Of a stretch of DNA of 5,281 nucleotides, positions 1 to 5,281 are shown one piece after another. The position numbers and the translations under genes are program-made. The DNA comes from Pseudomonadota bacterium (GTDB taxonomy: Bacteria; Pseudomonadota; Alphaproteobacteria; Caulobacterales; Aquidulcibacteraceae): positions 1-5,281 of the forward strand of contig JAEWNX010000429.1 in assembly GCA_023461135.1 (NCBI GenBank), written 5' to 3'. Every line of letters starts with the position of its first letter. Within the stretch, counting starts at the first letter, position 1. The notes under the pieces were generated by a model. That model was not told the DNA's origin. It worked only from the letters and a program-made list of their open reading frames with translations, and searched no databases.

Positions 1-110
1 ACCCTAAGGTGGGTCGAAAACCTGGCCCCGGTACGAGCGAGGGACGAAAATCGCCCAGGACCGAGAATGATAAAACACAACCCCGGCTGAATGGCCCCTG
101 AGTTCGGTAA
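1..110. other. Intergenic sequence at the left edge, no gene recognised
   Basis: This stretch follows the stop codon of the racemase gene, which is read leftwards. No coding frame here resembles a protein I recognise; one minus-strand frame stays open through it but is a continuation of a shadow frame of the racemase gene. It contains a short near-repeat (11-20 and 41-50) and a possible small hairpin at 41-56: GGG-a-CGA pairs with TCG-CCC around a three-base loop. No T-tract follows the hairpin in the racemase direction, so it is not a convincing intrinsic terminator. A neighbouring gene beyond the left edge could use this DNA as its control region, but nothing in the window shows that. Confidence 0.5.
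11..50. repeat. Short direct repeat pair GGG(T/A)CGAAAA, 30 bp apart
   Basis: The ten-base words GGGTCGAAAA (11-20) and GGGACGAAAA (41-50) differ at one position and start exactly 30 bp apart, close to three helical turns. A much weaker AAAA-containing echo lies near 72. Such spacing can mark paired protein-binding sites. Two copies of a ten-base word in one small intergenic region can also be chance, and no known motif was recognised. Confidence 0.25.
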
Positions 111-1217
111 TCATAATGGCCGGGCCGAAATGCCCCATTCGGCGAGGATTTCTGCGGCCGTTGCGCCCATCCCGCCCGGCGGCCCCTGAATGGCCGAGGG
201 CGTCCGGGAAAACCGCGGCGCCGGCGCCGGCTGGGTGAGCCCCGCCACCTCCACGAACGTCCCCCGCGCCACGTTGTGTGGATAATGCGGCGCCTCCTCC
301 ATCGAGAGCACGGGCGCAAAGCACACGTCCGTGCCCTCCATGATCGCCGTCCACTCATCGCGCGTTTTGGTGGCGATCACTTCGGCCAACTTCGCCGACA
401 ACTCCGGCCAATCCGGCTTCACCATGTGCGCAGCAAACTTCGGATCGTCCTTGAGCCCCGTCTTCTCCAACAGCAGCGCATAAAATTGCGGCTCGATCGA
501 TCCGATCGAAACGAACTTTCCGTCCTTGGTCTTGTACACGTCATAGAAGTGCGCCCCGCCATCGAGCAGGTTCGCATCGCGCTCATCGCTCCAGATCCCC
601 GAAGCGCGCAAACCGTAAATGACGCTCATCAACGACGCCGCACCATCCGTGATCGCCGCGTCGATCACCTGGCCCTGACCCGAACGCTGCGCTTCGTAAA
701 GCGCAGCGCACACGCCCATCGCCAGATAGAGTGACCCACCGCCATAATCGCCAACAAGATTAAGCGGCGGCGCCGGCGCATCGTCCTTGCGCCCCATCGC
801 ATGCAACGCGCCGGTCACCGCGATGTAATTCAGATCGTGCCCCGCCACCTCCGCCAGCGGCCCCGTCTGCCCCCACCCCGTCATGCGTCCGTACACAATG
901 CGCGGATTGCGCTTCAGCGCTTCGTCCGGCCCCAGTCCCAAGCGCTCCATCACGCCCGGCCGGAAGCCTTCAATCAACACATCCGCCTTGCCGATCATCT
1001 CCAACGCCACGCCGACATCGTTCGGTGCCTTAAGATCGAGCACGACATGACGGCGACCGCGGGCAGGGATGTCGTTTTTGAATCCCATGCGACCGCCCTT
1101 GCGGTCGATGCGCACGACATCGGCGCCCATGTCCGACAGCAGCATGCAGCAGAACGGCCCCGGACCGATGCCGGCGAACTCGACGACCTTCACACCGGTT
1201 AACGGCCCAGAGCGCAT
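111..1217 (-). CDS. Alpha-methylacyl-CoA racemase (CaiB/BaiF family III CoA-transferase fold)
   Basis: This 368-residue protein is predicted to interconvert the (R) and (S) forms of 2-methylacyl-CoA thioesters, a cytosolic step that lets branched fatty acids or sterol side chains enter beta-oxidation. The N-terminus carries the family block [12 protein letters not shown] (residues 11-22) and then GADVVRIDR (31-39). The catalytic residues known from the Mycobacterium tuberculosis enzyme (His126, Asp156, Glu241) have counterparts one number higher: His127 in AGHDLNY, Asp157 in NLVGDYGGG and Glu242 in GSIEPQF. The block [14 protein letters not shown] (175-188) is also typical. Length matches the family. 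The ATG at 1217 is chosen because homologues start here and GAGGA lies just upstream. A TTG at 1274 would add 19 residues and also has a GGAG upstream, so it cannot be excluded. Related CoA-transferases share the fold, but the His/Asp/Glu set favours a racemase. The exact substrate is unknown. It diverges from the 1315-2628 gene. Confidence 0.92.
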   Translation of the reverse strand: MRSGPLTGVKVVEFAGIGPGPFCCMLLSDMGADVVRIDRKGGRMGFKNDIPARGRRHVVLDLKAPNDVGVALEMIGKADVLIEGFRPGVMERLGLGPDEALKRNPRIVYGRMTGWGQTGPLAEVAGHDLNYIAVTGALHAMGRKDDAPAPPLNLVGDYGGGSLYLAMGVCAALYEAQRSGQGQVIDAAITDGAASLMSVIYGLRASGIWSDERDANLLDGGAHFYDVYKTKDGKFVSIGSIEPQFYALLLEKTGLKDDPKFAAHMVKPDWPELSAKLAEVIATKTRDEWTAIMEGTDVCFAPVLSMEEAPHYPHNVARGTFVEVAGLTQPAPAPRFSRTPSAIQGPPGGMGATAAEILAEWGISARPL

Positions 1218-1221
1218 GCGT

Positions 1222-1226
1222 TCCTC
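1222..1226 (-). promoter_or_regulatory. Ribosome-binding site of the racemase gene
   Basis: On the minus strand GAGGA lies four bases before the ATG at 1217-1215. Together with the conserved N-terminus of the family, it favours this ATG over the upstream TTG at 1274. Confidence 0.6.
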
Positions 1227-1276
1227 GTTTACCTTGCCGATTTCTTTCGTCGCCCGTTCAGGCAATAGTTGCAACA

Positions 1277-1281
1277 GAGTC
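1277..1281. promoter_or_regulatory. GANTC site (possible CcrM methylation target) upstream of the PopA-like gene
   Basis: GAGTC occurs here, 34 bp before the start codon of the 1315-2628 gene. In many alphaproteobacteria CcrM methylates the adenine of GANTC, and methylation state in promoters ties transcription to the cell cycle. By eye I found only four GANTC sites in the window (1080-1084, 1277-1281, 2164-2168, 3463-3467), and this is the only one outside a gene. The motif is seen directly. Methylation and any regulatory effect are inference. Confidence 0.35.
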
Positions 1282-1301
1282 TCCGCGGACGGCGGGGCGC
1301 C

Positions 1302-1305
1302 GGAG
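1302..1305 (+). promoter_or_regulatory. Ribosome-binding site supporting the TTG start at 1315
   Basis: GGAG lies nine bases before TTG at 1315-1317. An in-frame TAA at 1309-1311 rules out any start further upstream. The next candidates, GTG at 1324 and 1327, are 18 or more bases from this GGAG and would cut into the first beta strand of the protein. Confidence 0.55.
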
Positions 1306-1314
1306 CGTTAACCT

Positions 1315-2628
1315 TTGCGCGTAGTGGTGCGGGCCCAGGACGCGCGAACAGCGCGCGACGCGCAAGCTTTGCTTGCCGCCGCTGGCGTCGAAGCCACAGC
1401 CCTGCCCGGCCCCTTCCGCCCCGCGCCCGACGGCGAAGACATCACCATCCTCGCGGCGGGCGGCGACGTCGATGAATTCGCGCGCCTTTGCGCCGCGTCA
1501 CTCAACGCCGCCGAACGTCCGCTCGCGCGCCTCATCGGATTGCGCAGCGGAACCCCGCCCGCGCTAGGCCTCAACAACGCCAACCCCTTCACTGGCGCCA
1601 TCGCGCTCGACGCGCCGCCCAAGCTGCTCGCCGCGCAAGTCGAAGCCTGCACGCGCGTCGCCATCGACGAAGAAGAACGCAGTCGTCGCCAAGCCACGGC
1701 GAACGAGGTTGGCGCCGGCGCGCCGCAGCCGATCGAGCCGCGCAAACTAAAAGCACTCTACATTGGCGCGCCTAGTTCGATGTTCCTCGCGCTGGAGCAC
1801 ATGCTTACCCAGCATGACGGTCTGACGTCAGCGGCTTTCTCTTCGTTCGCCGGCTTCGATCACCTGCACGACCAACCATTCGACGCCGTCGTTCTCAACG
1901 GCGCGCAGGACGCCAGCACCGCGGTCTCGCTATGCGCCGCGCTCCGCCGCAACGCCTCACTCTATCACATGCCCACCATGGTGATGACGAAGCCCGGCGA
2001 CATCGCCACCGCCAACGCCGCCATCGAACGCGGCGCCTCGGCAGTTTCCGAAGCCAACACGCCGTGCGGCCCCAGCCTCGGCTGGCTCTTCGAAGCCGTG
2101 CGCCGCGAACGCCGCCGCCGCGCGGCCGAGCACGACATCCGCGCGCTGCGCGATCTCATGGGCGATTCACGCACCGGCCTCTTCCGCGGCGATCCCTTCG
2201 ACGTGCACTTGAAACGCCTCGCCGCCGATCATCACGCCACCGGCCGCCCCATGGCGCTCTGCGTGCTACGCGTTTTGCCTGCGCACGGTCTCAGCGAACC
2301 CGAGCCTGACGTGTGGAAGCGGGGCTTCACCGAAATCGCCAGCCTCGCCGGCCGCCTCATGCGCGACGGCGACGCCGGCGTGGCCCTTGGTCACGACTTC
2401 ATAGCCGTCGCCATGCCCGCCACCCCGCTCCAAGGCGCCAAACGCACCGCCGAACGCATCGCGTCAGTAGCGGAGTGCACCGCGTTCGCCAGTGGCGAAG
2501 GCGGCTCCGGCCCGCTCGTGTTCGAACAAAGCGCGGTGGAACTCCAGCCAGGCGAAAGCGGCGGCGCGCTGCTGAACCGCGCACTGCGCGCGCTGGACGC
2601 GGACCCGATGTCGCGGACCGCGAACTAA
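1315..2628 (+). CDS. PopA-like c-di-GMP receptor: two degenerate receiver domains plus degenerate GGDEF domain with intact I-site
   Basis: The protein has 437 residues and starts at TTG. Residues 1-125 look like a receiver fold (alternating strands RVVVRAQD, DITILAAGG, LARLIGL, GAIALD) in which Ala47 seems to replace the phosphorylated Asp. Residues 145-250 form a second receiver-like domain; in FDAVVLN the phosphoacceptor is Asn195. An Arg-rich helix (256-280) leads into a GGDEF fold (283-427), recognisable by DSRTGLF at 284-290. The signature GGDEF reads GHDFI (359-363), and the metal-binding Asp near 319 is Arg, so cyclase activity is unlikely. The I-site RxxD survives as RDGD (350-353), five residues before GHDFI, the same spacing as in PleD. 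This is the layout of Caulobacter PopA, a c-di-GMP effector that promotes CtrA degradation at the cell pole. Orthology is inferred from architecture. There is no signal peptide or membrane segment. It is convergent with mfd, overlapping by 4 bp. Confidence 0.85.
   Translation: MRVVVRAQDARTARDAQALLAAAGVEATALPGPFRPAPDGEDITILAAGGDVDEFARLCAASLNAAERPLARLIGLRSGTPPALGLNNANPFTGAIALDAPPKLLAAQVEACTRVAIDEEERSRRQATANEVGAGAPQPIEPRKLKALYIGAPSSMFLALEHMLTQHDGLTSAAFSSFAGFDHLHDQPFDAVVLNGAQDASTAVSLCAALRRNASLYHMPTMVMTKPGDIATANAAIERGASAVSEANTPCGPSLGWLFEAVRRERRRRAAEHDIRALRDLMGDSRTGLFRGDPFDVHLKRLAADHHATGRPMALCVLRVLPAHGLSEPEPDVWKRGFTEIASLAGRLMRDGDAGVALGHDFIAVAMPATPLQGAKRTAERIASVAECTAFASGEGGSGPLVFEQSAVELQPGESGGALLNRALRALDADPMSRTAN
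2625..2628. other. Convergent stop-codon overlap between the PopA-like gene and mfd
   Basis: The four bases CTAA contain both stops: TAA of the plus-strand gene (2626-2628) and TAG of mfd read on the minus strand (2625-2627). There is no intergenic space for a terminator between the genes, so each transcript must end inside, or read into, the opposite gene. Confidence 0.9.
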
Positions 2629-5281
2629 GCCGCTTTCCGCTCCGCGATCCGCGCCATTGCTTCGAGCACCTTGCGCGTCTCTTTCAGCCGTTGCGGCGCT
2701 TCCGGCCAGCCGCCTTGCACGACAAGCTTGCCGTCAGGCCGCATCTTGAAATCGTCCGGCCGCTCCGTGATGAAGCGCACCAGCGCAAGCGGATCAGGGA
2801 AGCCGCCATCGCGGAACGTCAGCACCGCGCCCTTCGGCCCCGCATCCAGCTTTGAAATCAAGCACCGCCGGCACAAGGCCTTCAGCGCCGCCACGGCGAT
2901 CAGCTGGTTAGCCTCTTCCGGCAGCGGACCAAAGCGATCGATCAGCTCCGCCGCAAAGGCTTCGCGTTCTTGATCGCTATCCAGATCAGCCAAGCGCCGA
3001 TACAGCGCCAGCCGCACATTCAAATCCGAAACATAGTCTTCCGGTATCAGCACCGAAGCGCCCACATTAATCTGCGGCGACCACGATTTCTCGCTCACCG
3101 CATCCTCATCGCGCCCTTCGCGCAGCGACTGCACAGCCTCTTCCAGCATCGCCTGATAAAGCTCAACGCCAACTTCGCGGATATGCCCTGTCTGCTCCTC
3201 GCCCAGCAGATTGCCGCCGCCGCGCATGTCCAGATCGTGGCTCGCCAACGTGAAGCCCGCGCCGAGGCTATCGAGCGAGGAGAGCACCTTCAGCCGCTTC
3301 TCCGCGCCCACTGTCAGCGCCTGCTCGGCCGGCGTCGTGAGGTACGCATACGCCCGCACCTTCGACCGCCCGACACGTCCGCGGAGCTGATAGAGCTGCG
3401 CCAGACCGAACATATCGCCGCGATACACAACAAGCGTGTTCGCGCGCGGAATATCCAGTCCCGATTCCACTATGCTGGTGGAGAGCAGCACATCGTATGC
3501 GCCGTCATAGAAGCTCGTCATGATCTCATCGAGCGATCCGGCCGCCATCTGCCCATGCGCGGTGGCGAACGTCACCTCAGGCACATTGCGTTTGAGGAAA
3601 TCCGCAGCTTCTCCGAGATCGCTGATACGCGGCGTCACGAAGAAGCTCTGCCCGCCGCGATATTTTTCCCGCAGCAACGCCTCGCGCACCGTCACATTGT
3701 CGAACGGCATGACGTAAGTCCGCACAGCCATCCGGTCGATCGGCGGCGTGGTGATGAGGCTCATTTCGCGAATGCCGGCCAGCGCCAATTGCAGCGTGCG
3801 CGGAATAGGCGTCGCCGAAAGCGTCAACGCATGCACATCGGCGCGCATGTCCTTCAGGCGCTCTTTGTGCTTGACGCCGAAATGCTGCTCTTCATCGATG
3901 ATCATCAGCCCGAGATCAGCGAACTTCATTGTCTTCGCGAGCAGGGCATGCGTGCCCACAACGATCTCGATCGTCCCATCCGCCACTGCCGCCTTCGTTT
4001 CCGCCGCTTCCTTCGCCCCTACGAGACGCGACAATTGCCGCACCCGCACCGGCAATCCACGGAAGCGCTCGCTGAACGTACGGAAGTGTTGGCGCGACAG
4101 CAACGTCGTCGGCGCCAGCACCGCGACTTGCTTGCCGCTCATTGCCACCAGAAACGCGGCGCGCAACGCCACTTCCGTTTTGCCGAAGCCGACATCGCCG
4201 CAAATAAGCCGGTCCATCGGCCGCCCTGCCGCCAGATCGCTCACCACATCATCGATGGCGGCGAGCTGATCCTCGGTCTCTCATACGGAAACCGCGCACA
4301 GAATTCGTCCCACAACCCTTCCGGCGGCTGCACCGCTTCCGCCGTCTTCGTCGCGCGCTGCGCCGCGATGCGCAGCAGCTCTTCAGCCATCATGCGCAGG
4401 CGTTGCTTGGCCTTCGCTTTGCGCGACTGCCACGCGACACCGCCCAGCTTGTCGAGCTGCGCTTCCGCATCCTCCGCGCCGTAGCGCGACACAAGTTCGA
4501 TATTCTCAACCGGCAGATAGAGTTTATCGCCGCCCGCGTAAGTCAGATCCAAGCAATCGTGCGGTGCGCCCGCGACATCGAGCGTCTTCAGCCCCTCATA
4601 GCGCCCCACGCCATGATCCTGGTGCACGACAAGATCGCCAGCGCTCATCGCCGCCGCTTCCGCGATCACCGCCGACGCACGCCGACGCTTCCTCGGCCGC
4701 GCCAGCCGATCTCCGAGAATGTCCTGTTCGGCAATGAACGCCAGCGCATCGTTCTCGAAACCATGCTCCAGCGGCAGCACCGTCAGCGCATGCGCCCCCT
4801 TCGGCAGCTGCGCCGCTTCGCGCCACGCATTGACGCGCACCACAGCCTCGACACCATGATCCGTCAACACGCCTGCAAGCCGTTCCGCCGAACCATCCGA
4901 CCAGGCCGCGATAACCACGCGCTTTTTCGCTTTGGTCAGCGCCTCGATGTGCTTCGCAGCCGCGTCGAACACATTCGCGTCCGCTTGTCGTTCCGGCGCA
5001 AAATCGCGCCCCACGCGCGCGCCAAGCTCGAGCTTTTTCTTTGCGTCCGTGTCGAAGTGCGTGAACCGCCGCACAACGCGCTTGCCGATCGCCTCCGCCA
5101 GCGCCTCATCGCCGAGATACAAGAGCTTCGGCTCCGGCGCGCGAAACACCGTCCCACCACGCGCCACCGGCGCGGTCTTACGCGCATCGTAGTGATCGAC
5201 CGCCGTCTCCACGCGCTCGTGGATCGCCTCCTCCGCCAGCGCATCGAACGCGATCAGCGCATCCTCGCCCGCATAATCGAA
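2625..5281 (-). CDS. mfd: Transcription-repair coupling factor Mfd, 5' end outside the window and broken by a one-base frameshift
   Basis: Mfd is a cytosolic ATP-driven DNA translocase that pushes stalled RNA polymerase off damaged DNA and recruits UvrA. The frame is open to the right edge (first visible residues FDYAG), so roughly 260-300 N-terminal residues, including most of the UvrB-like module, are outside. Visible in order: end of the UvrB-like module and domain 3 (5281 to ~4650), with AEQDILGDRL; the RNA polymerase-interacting domain (~4639-4478), with VVHQDHGVGRYEG and KLYLPVENIEL; the motor (~4300-3100), with Walker A GDVGFGKT (4199-4176), DEEQ (3896-3885), SATPIPR, STSIVESGLDIP and QLRGRVGRS; the RecG-like translocation motif (~3260-3186), with SHDLDMRGGGNLLGEEQ; and the C-terminal regulatory domain to TAG at 2625. 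About 885 codons are present and the C-terminus looks complete. After FPYE (4283-4291 and following) the frame changes. As written, translation would stop at 4241, before the motor. Family assignment is very secure; whether the gene is functional is open. Confidence 0.95.
4278..4285 (-). other. Single-base deletion (frameshift) in mfd
   Basis: On the minus strand the upstream frame reads F-P-Y-E, ending at 4280, and then runs into non-homologous residues and a stop at 4241-4243. The frame that carries the motor domain reads E-T-E-D-Q-L-A-A-I-D-D-V from 4280 on and is closed upstream by TGA at 4283-4281. Joining them as FPYE-ETEDQ needs one extra base and matches the spacing of FPFETTPDQ in E. 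coli Mfd exactly. The local sequence TATGAGAGACC would become, for example, TATGAGGAGACC. There is no slippery heptamer, so programmed frameshifting is unlikely. Confidence 0.88.

Larger units (their letters stand above)
1218..1314. promoter_or_regulatory. Divergent intergenic region between the racemase and the PopA-like gene
   Basis: These 97 bp must hold the promoters of both genes unless one is transcribed from elsewhere. Visible elements are the ribosome-binding sites of both genes, a perfect eight-base palindrome GTTGCAAC (1268-1275), a GANTC site (1277-1281) and a GTTAAC palindrome (1307-1312). I could not find a convincing -35/-10 pair in either direction. TTGCCG at 1234-1239 on the plus strand and TTGCAA (1274 to 1269) on the minus strand are -35-like, but neither has a recognisable -10 partner. 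The region's role is inferred from position. Confidence 0.5.

Noticed and set aside
82..124. Inverted repeat CCCGGC/GCCGGG as a terminator of the racemase gene
   Set aside because: The arms are six bases with a loop of about 31, one arm lies inside the coding sequence, and no T-tract follows.
4..354. Minus-strand open frame of 116 codons running from the racemase gene into the left intergenic region
   Set aside because: Its first two thirds are an out-of-frame reading of the racemase gene and the rest is intergenic. No ribosome-binding site or known domain supports it.
276..1202. Plus-strand open frames opposite the racemase gene (276-734 and 801-1202)
   Set aside because: Both lie within the conserved racemase coding sequence on the other strand, have Arg/His-rich composition and show no recognisable domain.
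1307..1313. Possible CtrA site at GTTAACC, with an inverted copy GGTTAAC at 1197-1203
   Set aside because: A CtrA box needs TTAA-N7-TTAA. No second TTAA lies seven bases away on either side, and the inverted copy falls within racemase codons 5-7, so both are likely chance.
1308..1745. Minus-strand open frame of 145 codons opposite the start of the PopA-like gene
   Set aside because: It is an Ala/Ser/Arg-rich shadow with no family resemblance, and the plus-strand frame carries the recognisable domains and a ribosome-binding site.
4241..4300. Programmed -1 frameshifting in mfd
   Set aside because: A -1 shift would formally restore the protein, but the site TATGAGAGACC is not a slippery heptamer and Mfd is not known to be recoded. 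A missing base is simpler.
2970..4484. Plus-strand open frame of 504 codons opposite mfd
   Set aside because: It is antisense to a clearly conserved mfd, is abnormally rich in Arg, His and Gln, resembles no protein family I know, and is explained by the high-GC codon pattern of mfd. It is a shadow frame.

Overview
The window looks like chromosomal DNA from a GC-rich alphaproteobacterium. The best fit is Caulobacterales, Hyphomonadales or a relative. This is inferred from the high-GC codon use, the alphaproteobacterial character of Mfd, and a PopA-like c-di-GMP receptor, a protein type known from Caulobacter. No RNA gene, CRISPR array, insertion sequence or phage gene was seen.

Layout from left to right. 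Positions 1-110 are non-coding as far as I can see and hold only weak short repeats. Positions 111-1217 (minus strand) encode an alpha-methylacyl-CoA racemase of the CaiB/BaiF family with its catalytic residues intact. A 97-bp divergent intergenic region (1218-1314) separates it from a plus-strand gene (1315-2628). That gene encodes a 437-residue protein with two degenerate receiver-like domains followed by a degenerate GGDEF domain. The GGDEF signature is lost (GHDFI), but the c-di-GMP inhibitory-site motif RxxD is kept at the correct spacing, so the protein is predicted to bind c-di-GMP rather than make it. Positions 2625-5281 (minus strand) hold the last ~885 codons of mfd, the transcription-repair coupling factor. 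Its 5' end lies beyond the right edge, and one base is missing near 4280, which breaks the reading frame just before the motor domain.

The three genes do not form an operon. The racemase belongs to lipid or branched-acyl-CoA metabolism, the PopA-like protein to second-messenger and cell-cycle signalling, and Mfd to DNA repair. The PopA-like gene and mfd converge and their stop codons overlap. The racemase and the PopA-like gene diverge from one short intergenic region that contains a GANTC site, the target of the alphaproteobacterial methylase CcrM. The most interesting item is the c-di-GMP receptor-like protein. The most important practical point is the mfd frameshift, which could be a real mutation or a sequencing error.
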